A stretch of DNA of 64,000 bases from Caprella mutica. Lineage: Eukaryota > Arthropoda > Malacostraca > Amphipoda > Caprellidae. The notes below the pieces were generated by a model. That model ran no database searches and was not told the DNA's origin. It saw only the letters and a program-made list of their open reading frames with translations. Within the stretch, counting starts at the first letter, position 1. The number at the start of each line of letters is the position of its first letter. The position numbers were made by a program, and so were the translations under genes. The stretch is from positions 57,496-121,495 of the forward strand of contig CANNZV010002549.1 of the NCBI GenBank assembly GCA_947561585.1. Direction: 5' to 3'. Positions 47,645-58,480 of this stretch are shown here, piece by piece.

Positions 47645-48392
47645 GAAATCCTAGTTGAAACTCTAGCTGAAACTCTAGCTGAAACTCTAGCTGAAACTCT
47701 AGCTGAAACTCTAGCTGAAACTCTAGCTGAAACTCTAGTTGAAACTCTAGCTGAAACTCTAGCTGAAACTCTAGCTGAAACTCTAGCCGAAACTCTAGCT
47801 GAAACTCTAGCTGAAACTCTAGCTGAAACTCTAGCTGAAACTCTAGCTGAAACTCTAGCTGAAACTCTAGCTGAAACTCTAGCTGAAACTCTAGCTGAAA
47901 CTCTAGCTGAAACTCTAGCTGAAACTCTAGCTGAAACTCTAGTTGAAACTCTAGCTGAAACTCTAGCTGAAATTCTAGCTGAAGCTCTAGCTGAAATTCT
48001 AGCTGAAACTCTAGCTGAAATTCTAGCTGAAACTCTAGCTGAAACTCTAGCTGAAACTCTAGCTGAAACTCTAGTTGAAACTCTAGCTGAAACTCTAGCT
48101 GAAATTCTAGCTGAAGCTCTAGCTGAAATTCTAGCTGAAACTCTAGCTGAAATTCTAGCTGAAACTCTAGCTGAAACTCTAGCTGAAACTCTAGCTGAAA
48201 CTCTAGCTGAAACTCTAGTTGAAACTCTAGCCGAAACTCTAGCTGAAACTCTAGCTGAAACTCTAGCTGAAACTCTAGCTGAAACTCTAGCTGAAACTCT
48301 AGCTGAAACTCTAGCTGAAACTCTAGCTGAAACTCTATCCGAAACTCTAGTTGAAACTCTAGCTGAAACTCTAGCTGAAACCCTAGTTGAAA
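47645..48392. repeat. 12-bp minisatellite
   Basis: About 62 units of AGCTGAAACTCT, with variants AGTTGAAACTCT, AGCCGAAACTCT and AGCTGAAATTCT. A block of variants (GAAATTCT, GAAGCTCT, GAAATTCT, GAAACTCT, GAAATTCT) occurs twice, about 130 bp apart (from 47970 and 48102), which shows block duplication. The 259-codon minus-strand frame is a period-12 artefact. Confidence 0.95.
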
Positions 48393-48399
48393 ATTTCAA

Positions 48400-49140
48400 A
48401 GCTTTATTTATAGGTGTGTTTTAACTATATATTGATTACGTAAACTGTTCTATTGTTAATAAAAAAATTTTTTTTTTATATTGTGCTAATAAATTGGCCA
48501 AAACATGTACTGATTTTTTGTATTGTTTAATCTTCTAAATACTTTGTAATTAACTCTTTACAAAGTATATTAGTGTGAGAGTGGTGTGATAGAGTGTGAC
48601 TGTATTATGGGAGTAGGTTAGTTTTTTGGGACCATAATTGGAATATATAAACACCTACAGAAAATTATGAATCGTGTTATTTCATACCCAAATATCTTAA
48701 TTCTGCTCTATTGAAGTCCTATAATAAGTTTAGTCATATCAAACGAATCAGCCCTTAAGTGGCATAAACGAAAAGATAAGTTTATTATTTTCTAGTCACG
48801 TTAGCTTCAGCTCTATGCCACTACACAGTTGTGATACGAGGCTATTCATAAACGCGTATAAAATTTTAGAATTCTCTTTGTGTGTGGATTTATACGTTTA
48901 GTTCTAAATGATTTCATTATTTGGTACAACAATAGCATATACAATATTTCAAATTACTTTAAAATAATTTGGTACTATCGAGTAATTCTGGTTTAGTAAA
49001 AAATTTGAAAATCGATTGGAATTCATTTAATAGTTTTCCCTCTTACCATAATTCTATTATGTAATTTGATCGTTTGATACATTATTCTGTTAAAGTACAT
49101 GTTTTGTAACAACATTAGAGTGTGTTAATATCCCATTTAC
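48400..49140. other. Non-coding stretch
   Basis: AT-rich, no recognised gene, repeat or element. Confidence 0.4.
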
Positions 49141-49145
49141 TAAAG

Positions 49146-49252
49146 TTTGTCGACGAAACGTCTTGTTTACAAAATGTCTTGTCGACGAAACGTCTTGTCG
49201 ACGAAAGATCTCTTGGTGAAACTTCTGTTGACGAAACGTCTGGTCAACCAAA
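49146..49252. repeat. Short ~18-bp tandem repeat
   Basis: Five to six degenerate units of GTCGACGAAACGTCTTGT. Its core ACGAAACGT is nearly palindromic. The tract is short and old. Confidence 0.7.
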
Positions 49253-49342
49253 TAAGTAACTAATAAAGAATATATTAAATAAGATCTTTATAGATACGTC
49301 CCTTCCTAATGTCAAGACTGACAACATTTGAAAACATATGAA

Positions 49343-49945
49343 ACTAGATTATGTGCACTCGGTGGAGCGCATACTTTTGCCGCCGCTTTGACCCATTCTC
49401 TCCCAAAATTTAAAAAACTGCTCAATGAATAATAACCAATCGTCCCTCCAAGTTTCATGCAATATGGTTCAATACTTTTTGAGGGATTGAGTTATAAATG
49501 ACCTCGACCTTGATCTTTGACCAGATCGCTCTCAAAATTCTACCAGATGGTTGCTGGACATTTACCAATTGTACCATCAAATTTCAGACAATTTGGTTGA
49601 ATACTTTTTGAGTTATTGAGTTACAAAATGGCCTTGACCTTGACCTTTGACCTTTGACCTGATCACTCCCAAAATCTGATAAAATGGTTCCTGTATATTG
49701 ACCAATCGTCCCGCCAAGTTTCATGCAATATGGTTTAATACTTTTAGAGTTATGAATGATCATGACCTTGACCTTTGACCAGGTCACTCCCAAAATTCTA
49801 CCAGCAGGTTACTGGACATGGACCAATCGTTTCATTAAATTTCAGGCAATTTGGTTGAATTATTTTTCAGTTAAGCGAATAACAATATGATAAATAAATA
49901 AATAAATAATGAAATGCCGATGAAAATATGACCTTCTTGCATTCT
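49343..49945 (+). mobile_element. RTE-like/SINE repeat, long copy
   Basis: Same start (TAGATTATGTGCACTCGGT) and same end (TTAAGCGAATAACAATATGA, then an ATAA tail) as 22148-22372, but with about three internal ~110-bp blocks, each with CTCCCAAAAT, GACCAATCGT, TTTCATGCAATATGG and a TGACCTTGACCTTTGACC string. The short copy has one block. A 69-codon minus-strand frame here is not a gene. Confidence 0.6.
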
Positions 49946-50204
49946 TAAGGTATGAAAAGAATTATTTCCCTATAGAGATCTGATTAACCAAAATTATATT
50001 AAGTAACAAAGCCAGAAAATCTTAAGACTTCTAATACAAAATTTAACTGCTATTTGTGAGTCTAGCATTCAAATTTGGTGACTAAATGTTTGTTTGATTT
50101 GCTCTAATTTTCTTTGTTGTAACATGAATAAATTCTATAATTATTATTGAAAATAGCATTCTATTTAATGTAATTAGCGTTAATTTTAACGTATGTTTTT
50201 AATA

Positions 50205-50720
50205 ACACAGCAACTGAAGGCGAGTGTGACGTCATGACTATAGCGCTCTATTATATTGTATTTAATAACAAAATAATGAAAGAGTTTGATAATTAGTGGA
50301 GGAGATTATGTAGAAATAATTTAACAACACCGTAGTCTGGTTACGGCTTCGATATTTAGAGTTTTGAATATTTCTTCACTAAATTTATTTTCCCAAAGAA
50401 TTAGCAGGATAAATATAAGTTCCAAGCGTAATTTAGTTGGGCCGGGGTGGCCCAGGGGTTAGCGCGTTAGCCCCTGCCCGAAAAGACTCGGGTTCGATTC
50501 CCATTGCTGGCGCTAGCTTTGAGAATCGAATTTAAAAAATGTAAATAATATGTACATACGTAGATGGGACTATACCATCATTTTTCAGCTTCTCTTGCAT
50601 GTCTCCTTCTTTTTAACTAGTAACTTTATTTCATTAAAAATTGGAAATAATTCTTGCTTGAGATGCAGTATAAATAAATATTCAAAAATCTGAATTTTAA
50701 CAATTATATTATATTCTTTT
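50205..50720 (+). mobile_element. SINE family 1, copy 3, with its composite upstream part
   Basis: The upstream ~230 bp (with TGACGTCA at 50227-50234) matches 21920-22130 inverted. The tRNA-like head starts at 50439 with A-box TGGCCCAGGGGTTA and B-box GGTTCGATTCC, followed by the same body as 4600-4803. Of the three copies this one keeps the best pol III promoter boxes and the longest total length. Confidence 0.8.
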
Positions 50721-51640
50721 ACATTTTTCTGTGCAGTAGCTAGAGGGTGATGTAACATTTTTTAAATGTTAAAGTGGCACTCACCAAAGTAACTAATTTA
50801 TTTTAACATTTACTACACCAATAATGTAATAACAATTAAGTCAGTTTTAGCAATTAGTTAGTTATATCAATTTTGTCAGGCAATAATTACAAACATTGTG
50901 GTGCTAATTATGATGGGGAGGTAATTCAAACATTTCTTTCAATCTCCGTAGACTTATTAGAAAGCTACCAATATTAGTGAATTCCATTTCTGGAGGTAAA
51001 TCACAAAAGCAATGCATGTAAGTAATAACAAATGAATGTACATCAATGGAATAAAATGTGTAAATTATACTTACAAATTACAATATCTGTAGACGGTTTT
51101 ATTTCTGTGAATGAACGGAAAGTTATATATTTTCGTTATAATTTGGAAGATTGGCAATAATTTAAAACAACAAAACAATTACAACACTCTATTCAGTTTA
51201 CAAAGAATGTGGAAAGAGAAGCTGAAGCAGCACCGGTGTAACTTGGTGGAGCTTTGTCTTCAATATCAATTTTTTTAATTAAAATCGAAATATGACTTCT
51301 TAATGGTAATAGAAAAATGAGTGACCACACGAGTTCAAGAATCAATCAATAAATTGACCCACCAATAGTATAATTCTATTCTTTTTATTTCCTATGCCAA
51401 TCTTACCCCTCCTAACCTCTGGGCTTAAAGTTTATTTACTAACTTAGGGTTTGGTTCTTGCGTGATTTAGAAATAATTTGAACGAAGCTCTGAGAATTAT
51501 CCTCAAATAAACATACAAAATAATAGACAATGCATTTAGTATGGACAAATCTTTAACATGAAATAACATCTAATTATTGGTACAGGTAGATAGAGAATCA
51601 ATGCAATAATAAAGTGAGTGACTTTATTATTAATATAATG
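50721..51640. other. Non-coding stretch
   Basis: About 0.9 kb AT-rich DNA with no gene or repeat I could recognise. Confidence 0.4.
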
Positions 51641-51699
51641 AGCTGAGAGTGACGTCACAGTAATTGAAGGAAATATATTTATCTGTACCTCCACTCAGC

Positions 51700-51920
51700 A
51701 CGTTATTTTCATTGCCCTGCATGTGACACAATATGGCCACAGTTTTACGCAGTTAATTGTAGAACAAAATGAGTGGTGAGAGAAGAAAATAGATGAAGAG
51801 GTTAAAAAATTGTGAAAAGTTTAGGCCTCGCAGGGAATCGAACCCGGGTCATCAGATTTAGAATCTGATGTGTTAGCCACTACACCACGAGGCCTTGTTA
51901 AATTATGGAAATAAACATAG
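51700..51920 (-). mobile_element. SINE family 2, copy b, head with CTA anticodon
   Basis: On the minus strand 51823-51894 folds as a tRNA: acceptor GGCCTCG/CGAGGCC is perfect, anticodon stem TCAGA/TCTGA encloses TTCTAAA, giving anticodon CTA, which would read the amber codon. The T arm has one mismatch and a B-box GGTTCGATTCC. The body (51700-51822) is shared with 26565-26700 and the upstream flank with the copy at 29275, so it is a SINE; whether the head is expressed as a tRNA is unknown. Confidence 0.7.
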
Positions 51921-52408
51921 TCTAGTTTTACTAATCTCCGAAAATAATAACATTTCTGAAATTTGTGAGTAATATGGATACGGTAATAAAATATTGAACA
52001 AAAAGATGGGAAAGGAAATTTCAGCAAAAATAAATCATTTTGACTCCAAATTAATTTGTAATGAATTTAACTATTTAAACTAATCTTTTACTAATCTGAA
52101 TTAATAATAAATTGAATGAATAGTCAAATATTATTCTTTGTTACCGTAGACTTAGTGTATACATTAATTCGCTATCGATTCATCTGTAATTAAATTACTT
52201 TCAATCTTTAAATTACATTTAAATCTTTAAATTACTTTAAATCATTAATTTGAATAATAAATTATATATGGGCTTGTAGAAGTGTATTGTTTTTTTAGTT
52301 TTCTTTAATAAATATCCTAACACTAATAAATAAATTAGATTAAATCTTTAATTAAATGATTATATTACATTAAATATCATTAAATAAATTTAAATAAAAT
52401 AATTAGGG
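51921..52408. repeat. AT-rich spacer grading into a diverged AT minisatellite
   Basis: From about 52185 on, imperfect 18-bp-like units (ATTACATTTAAATCTTTAA) resemble the AT-rich minisatellite at 53804-54127. No gene. Confidence 0.5.
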
Positions 52409-52464
52409 GATAATCACTATGAGACCTAGCGTTACAAAGCATCAATTTAGTTTTATTTAATAAA
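52409..52464 (-). mobile_element. LINE-G: 55-bp LINE fragment
   Basis: Nearly identical to 55082-55140, the 5' end of LINE-E. Both stop at the same point, TTTAGTTTTATTTAATAAA, beyond which the AT minisatellite follows. Here that junction is broken by the hAT element. Confidence 0.8.
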
Positions 52465-53795
52465 GAGGGCCCGGATTTCTATGCCCTTTCAATCTAGGCG
52501 GAATAGCACTAAAAACTATGCAAAATATGCTACTAAAAATATGCTTTATAGCCTAAATTCTATGCTAAATATGCCGTTATAAATTGAGTAGTTATACCTC
52601 AAATAACGTTTTCTATATTCAAAAACATTAAAAACATGCTGTTTGGGTCAAATGGTAGACTTAATTGCGTATACTTTTCTTTAATTTTGAGGTTGTATAT
52701 ATGATGTTGAATAATGTTTCCCGATTTCAAATGGAAAATTAACGAAGTAAATTTTTTGTAATTATTGAAAATGGAATTGGAAATCGAACCACATTTTGTG
52801 CATCACATTATTATTAATATACGACAATTAAAAAATATAGCAACAAATAACCCTTAATGATAATTTCTTAGATTCTTAGTTCTACTAAGAGATAGCTAAA
52901 GTTTCATTAATATCTAACAAAATATCAGAACAAGAAAAATAAGTCTTCATATAACGATATATGGTACATATGAGATTTAATTATTTATTCATTTAGCTAG
53001 ATAAAAATAATAGTAGCTATAATAATTATTAGAATATAAATAATTTAACAATTATGAGATACTTGATACGATTTATTGTTTTTTGACATTTTCTGCTTTT
53101 AGAGACATTCGATGATCGCTCAGTAACATTTTAAGTTTTGAAAAGCTCCTTTCTACTTCAACTGATGTCAACGGGGTATACTCGAAATACATTGCATTTT
53201 GTGATACATTTCTTACAATCTGCACCTCTTTCACTCTATCGATAACGCTTCGTATTCATTCTATGTGTTGCAATCCAGGATTATTTGCTACAATATGGTT
53301 GGTATCATGTTGGCATCATCCTCATTCAAATCTACAAAATTTACTCTTTTACGCCTATGTTTTGTTGTTTTAAAGTGTGATACAACATTTTATTTCTTGT
53401 AGCTACTTAACTTCACATTGCATGGCTTGCATTTCAAAACACCTTCTTCATTGCATAACACCCCAATTCATCAACAAAATTTCGTATCATGACATTATCA
53501 CACCGCTTAACTTTAGTCATTATTTAGAGTTTTTAAGGATACGAGGACTTGGAACTAAATGACTTGCTAAAATATTACAAAAAAAACTGTAAATCGAAAA
53601 TGGAGCTACTGTAGCGTAAACTTTAATATATCATAAATAGAGTTTTGCATGCTGTAGCGTAGACAAAAATATCCTTAAATAGAATTTTATATGCTCTGTA
53701 TGCAAAATAGGTTAATGCCTATAAAGCATAGATCATCTATGCTTTTATAGCTTTCTATGCTGTTATTCTGTTAGAGCATAGAAATATGGGCTCTA
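52465..53795 (-). mobile_element. hAT-like transposon with internal deletion
   Basis: TTAATAAA flanks it on both sides (52457-52464, 53796-53803), an 8-bp target duplication as in hAT. The ends GAGGGCCCGGATTTCTATGC and, inverted, TAGAGCCCATATTTCTATGC agree at 16 of 20 positions; the second fits the hAT terminal pattern YARNG. Both subterminal regions are full of TATGC motifs, likely transposase sites. 1331 bp is too short for a full hAT element. Confidence 0.85.
53065..53455 (-). pseudogene. Remnant hAT transposase
   Basis: Minus strand, in order: near 53450-53350 a BED-type zinc finger remnant (CKPC ... HFKTTKH) with one stop inside, then near 53170-53080 the C-terminal hAT dimerisation motif (VEVERSFSKLKMLLS ... 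HRMSL) followed by a stop. The catalytic core between them is missing, so the gene was deleted internally. A 61-codon plus-strand frame here is a shadow. Confidence 0.7.
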
Positions 53796-53803
53796 TTAAT
53801 AAA

Positions 53804-54127
53804 TCATTGAATTACATTAAATAATTAAATTACATTAAATAATTAAAAATAATTAAATTACATTAAATAATTAAAATAATTAAATTACATTAAATAATTA
53901 AAATAATTAAATTACATTAAATAATTAAATTACATTAAATAATTAAATTACATTAAATAATTAAATTACATTAAATAATTAAATTACATTAAATAATTAA
54001 ATTACATTAGATAATTAAAAATAATTAAATTACATTAAATAATTAAAATAATTAAATTACATTAAATAATTAAATTACATTAAATAATTAAATTACATTA
54101 AATAATTAAATTACATTGGATAGTTAA
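53804..54127. repeat. AT-rich 18-bp minisatellite, block 1
   Basis: Units of TTACATTAAATAATTAAA, with some units extended by AATAATTAAA. About 13 of 18 positions agree with the TTACAGTTAATCATTAAT repeat at 13.9-21.1 kb, so the two families may share an origin. Confidence 0.9.
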
Positions 54128-55139
54128 ATCACAATTGTTTATTGTTTATTGAAATTCTGTTCACATTAAAATACAAAATAAAAGTAATACAATTTTAAAA
54201 TATGAACAGCCTGATTATTCAAAAGTCTAACATGACTTGTAGAATCTAAAATATAAAATCTAACTAAAAATATCATACTTATCTAAAAATATACAATCTA
54301 CCTAAAAATAGAATACCTATTCCAAAATATAAATCTATCCAAAAATATAAAACCTATCTAAGTTACCGGTCTGAATAAGTCAATTTTAAAAGTATCAAAT
54401 ACAAAGTAAAAACATATTAAACAGAACTAGGGTTATAACGGTTAAAACAATATTTTTTAGATCCGTTTTTGAAACTGTAGTTGGACATAGGGTTACATAA
54501 AAAATCAGGTAAATTAATAAAAGTTTCGATGGATCTAAAAATAGTGAAATTTCTTTCCAGCTCTAATCTAATTCTCTGTAAAAATAGTTTATATCCTCTG
54601 GTTTGATGGTCATGTGCAGGAATAAAATCATTAAAATATTTTTCTAAAATTATGGGATCTTCATATAAGGCTTTCCTTAAATATTACAATAAAAAATAAT
54701 TACACACATCTTCAATTTTTTAAATTCCTAGTTTAAAATACATTTCATTGGTGGACTTTAAAGGCGCATTATTTGCATTTCTCTTAACATTTAAAATTAT
54801 TCTTAAAAAATATCGTTTATTACATTTTTCAAGGGGAGTAAGTGAACGTTAAAAGTTTTTCCATAAAAAATAATACATTGAGTAAAAACAGAATAAGCCA
54901 AGGAGTAGTAAATTAAAATTTAAGAGTCTAAATAAGGCTTGGCTGAATAAACTATTCCTTTAATTTGACTAATTTTCTTAGAGGTTTGGATAATATGAGT
55001 CTTAAAAGTTAATTTGTTGTCTATTGAAAGGCCAAAGTATTTAAAATTATCTACAAACTCTACTGGATTATTATTAAAGTGTATTAGGGGATAATCACTA
55101 TGAGATTTAGCGTTAAAAAGCATCAATTTAGTTTTATTT
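54128..55139 (-). mobile_element. LINE-E: 5'-truncated LINE
   Basis: Minus strand. The 3' tail is at 54141-54160 (GTTTATT repeats on plus), the 3' UTR has TAGGT-type repeats, and ORF2 C-terminal remnants fill 54430-55126. An open stretch of 68 codons (54920-55126) contains the NAKSHSDYPLIHF and FGLSIDNKLTFKTH motifs found just after the RT in LINE-A/B. It is broken by stops elsewhere, and both ends border the AT minisatellite. Confidence 0.8.
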
Positions 55140-55370
55140 AATAAATCATTAAATTACATCAAATAATTAAATTTTAATAAATAATTAAATTACATCAAAT
55201 CATTAAATTACATTAAATAATTATATTATATTAAGTCATTAAATTATATTAAATAAATAAATCACATTAAATCTTTAAATTACATTAAATAATTAAATTA
55301 CATTAAATAATTGAATTACATTAAATAATTGAATTACATTAAATAATTAAATTACATTAAATAGTTAAAT
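55140..55370. repeat. AT-rich 18-bp minisatellite, block 2
   Basis: About 13 units of TTACATTAAATAATTAAA with variants (TTACATCAAAT, AATCTTTAAA). Lies between the 5' end of LINE-E and the 3' tail of LINE-F. Confidence 0.9.
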
Positions 55371-55572
55371 TGTTTATTGTTTATTGTTTATTGAGAAACT
55401 GTTATATACATATATTACATAATTGAAAAAAAAAACTTTTATATAAAAACTTCTGAGACATAATAAATAATTGTTTCTAAAATGTATACACAGTTGATTC
55501 TAAAAAAGTCTAAAAGCTTGTAGAATCTATAAAATATAAACAGTAGGTACATAAGAAATATTAAAATCCTAC

Positions 55573-56265
55573 CTAAGTTACCGGTATTAAAATTTCTCTA
55601 TATTGGTTAAAACAGTAATCTTTATATTTCTTTTTAAAAACATAGTTTGACATTGGTTGTCTTAAAAATTCTGGTAATTTATTAAAAGCTTCTATTGATC
55701 TAAAAATAGTAAAATGTCTTTGACTTTCTAATCTAATAGGAGGAAGGTTAAAATTTGTGCCCCTTGTGTGATGGTTATGGGAAGGGATAAAATTAATAAA
55801 ATATTGTTCTAAAAGATCTGGTTCGTAAAAAAGTGCTTTTCTTAAAAACGATGATAAAAAATAATCACACACATCATCAAATTTAAAAATCTTATATTTA
55901 AAATACATTTTGTTTGTTGGCATTAAAGAAGTAAAATTTTCATCTCTTTTTACATTTAAAATAATTCTTAGAATATCATTTAATAAAATTCTGATGCGAC
56001 TTAAATGGACGTTAAAAATTTTGCCATAAAAAATGAGAGACTGTGTAAAAATAGAATAAGCTAATGAATAGTAGATTAAAATTAGTGACTTTCTATTAAA
56101 ATAGGGTTTGGTTGAATAAATGACACCTTTTACTTGCTGAGTTTCCTAGTTATTGCGTCAATATGCGGTTTAAAGGATAGTTTACTGTCGATTATAAAGC
56201 CTAGGTATTTAAAATTATTTACATATTCTAGTTGAACATTATTAAAATAGGTGTTAGGGAATACA
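55573..56265 (-). pseudogene. LINE-F ORF2, C-terminal part
   Basis: Minus strand: 116 open codons (55573-55923) with the conserved C-terminal block (IRLESQRHFTIFRSIEAFN) end at the stop near 55573. Upstream to 56265 the homology continues with stops and shifts up to the mariner insertion. The region matches the ends of LINE-A and LINE-B ORF2 at moderate similarity. Confidence 0.8.
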
Positions 56266-56277
56266 TTAACAGATCTA

Positions 56278-57270
56278 CAGTATGATCCACAATGAATGAT
56301 ACTAAAACATAATTTCCTAAGAGATATTTACTCTCCGAATTTTGATCAAATAATCGCAACTATGCTACCCTGATGTTGGGACATTTGTATAGAAATGGAC
56401 TATTTTCGATATTCATCATTGTGTGGCCTCAAATTGGATATTAGAAAATAGACCTAGTACGCATCCAAAGCCAAAATTCCCCCTTCAACGGTCAACAAAC
56501 ATCATTTATCATCGCAATGTAGGAAGAGTTCAGGAGCATCAAGAAGATCCAAAGGACATTCAGAATATAAAAATGGTTTGTCTTGAAACAGTCACCAAGT
56601 AAGCAGGTACATTAGCACTGCACCACTAATCTATACACTGTAATCGAATTAATAAAACCTCATGGTGATAAAGTGATGGCTTGGGTGGTGATTGTGGACA
56701 TGACGATTTTCCTTGTTGTTTGGTTCGAGAGATCCGTAAATCCAATTGTATACCTGGAGAAAGTCCTTAAAATATTATGTGGAATTCTGTTAAGAAATTG
56801 GCATCAAAACGTCAATATTGGCTCCAGCAAGATGGCGTCAGCTGCCATGTGACTGCCGAATGCCTTGAATTTTGGCATTCAAAATTTGATGAAAGGATAA
56901 TCTCTCACTGGACGAATCACCATTGGCACCCCTTATTCTCCGAAATTATTGCCTCTTCACTTTACTTTCGGTTGCAAGTTATGGCACATGTCATCAGGTG
57001 TGAACCACGCACTCTAACTGAACTCAAAACTGTCGTGGAAAATTTTGCTGTGAACATGAGCGAGGAAGATATTAACAAAATGGTGCGTCATACGAAGAAA
57101 TGAGCCGAGCTGTGTTGAGATCAACTAGAAGGAAATTTTGAACATTTGCTGAAAAAACATAAATGTCCAAACATTGGCAATCCATCAAACATCTTCTTCT
57201 ATCAATTAATTGCTATTAACTATTTTTTAAGGAATTTTTGTTTTAATATCATTCATTGTGGATCATACTG
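56278..57270 (+). mobile_element. Mariner-like transposon inside LINE-F
   Basis: Inverted ends CAGTATGATCCACAATGAAT match over about 42 bp with few differences. TA flanks both sides (56276-56277, 57271-57272). It splits LINE-F ORF2: the LINE frame ends at IFNA on one side and resumes at the matching point on the other. 993 bp, so somewhat shorter than an intact mariner. Confidence 0.9.
56777..57103 (+). pseudogene. Mariner-type transposase, C-terminal part
   Basis: 108 open codons include WLQQDGVSCHVT, matching the QDGAPAH-type block around the second catalytic Asp of Tc1/mariner transposases. About 35 codons later the expected SPDLNP motif appears only in the +1 frame (YSPKLLPL near 56935), so a frameshift separates it. 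The end reads like the family's C-terminus (TLTELKTVVE ... KMVRHTKK). Upstream DNA-binding parts at 56440-56770 are broken. Confidence 0.75.
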
Positions 57271-57272
57271 TA

Positions 57273-58180
57273 GCATTAAAAATCATCGCTTTAGTTTTGA
57301 AGACATTGGGGGTTAATTTGTTAGAATTTAGCCATTCTGATAGTTTGTCAATGAAATTTTGCGGTCTACTAAAAATATTTAAAAAAAATTGTGTCCCGAA
57401 TATAAAAAACTGAATCGTCTGCAAACTTGGTACAATTAAAATTACAGCATTCAGCAAGGCTACAGAGATCATTTATAAAAAATATTAAAAAGCAAGGGGC
57501 TCAAATTTGAACCTTGAAAAAGACCGGTAACTAGTGGTTTAAAATTAAAAATAAATTTTTATAATGTACACGTTGCCGTCTATTGCTAAGGTAACTACCT
57601 AAAAGAGAATTAAAATTACCCCTGACACCGTAGTGGTCAAGTTTTCTCAGAAGGAGATCTTTATCCACGGTGTCAAAGGCTTTCTTAAGATATAAAAATA
57701 ACGCAATACAATATGATTTTTCTTGAATAGAATTAAAAACATATGATAAAAATTCTAAAATAGCTAAGTTGGTAGATTTCCCTAATCTAAAACCATACTG
57801 ATGATCAGTTAAAATTCTATCTGAACTAATAAAATCATTTATCCTAGAGTAGTAAATTTTCTCAAAGACTTTATTAAAAATAGGGAGAGTAGTTATAGGT
57901 CTGTAATTATTGGCGTCTAATCTGTCACTGATTTAGAAATAGGGATAACTCTTGCGACCTTAAAAATATCTGGATAGGTTCCGTTATTAAAAGAAAGGTT
58001 AAAAATCTTTGATAAAAACAGGACAAATAAAATTTAAAATGTTGCATAAAAACTCCGGTTTAATTTCGTCTTTATGACATTTTTTAGATTTGAGTGACAA
58101 TATGACATTTCTGACCTCAGCTTCTGTAATTGGAATAAAATCTAGAGAGTTAAAATTAGGTGAGTTAAAATAGTTAGGTT
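57273..58180 (-). pseudogene. LINE-F ORF2 reverse transcriptase, decayed
   Basis: Minus strand. RT blocks can be read in different frames: KAFDTVDKDLL near 57680, HYGVRGNFN near 57620, a QGS-LSP remnant near 57510, and FADD at 57411-57426. Several frameshifts separate them. A 69-codon stretch at 57263-57472 covers the catalytic block and the following KLSEWLNSNKLTPN. Confidence 0.8.
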
Positions 58181-58480
58181 ATGATTACTATTGGTTGTTG
58201 GGAGTTGCTGCACTAGTTACTCGGCAATTGAGCTAAAAAAAGTATTAAAAGTATTGCACATGTCAGTATCGGTCTGGGTTATATCGTTTTGCTTTAATTT
58301 TATGTTATTTTCCTTATATTTTTTTCCTAGTACTTCGTTTATTCCGGCCCAAGTCTTTCTTGAGTTTTCCTTTACTTGCGTTAATTTGAATTGGTAATAA
58401 AAACTTTTTGATTTTCTTATGACTGATGTTAAAATATTTTTAAACTAGGTATAAGAACGTTTGTATATAAGTCCTCTATT
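58181..58480 (-). other. LINE-F ORF2 linker between endonuclease and RT
   Basis: Lies between the endonuclease frame and the first RT motifs. On the minus strand it is broken by stops. A 68-codon plus-strand frame at 58191-58397 is a shadow. Confidence 0.5.

Noticed and set aside
47620..48399. 259-codon minus-strand frame repeating RVSA
   Set aside because: The 12-bp minisatellite is stop-free in this frame by its period; no promoter, domain or non-repeat part.
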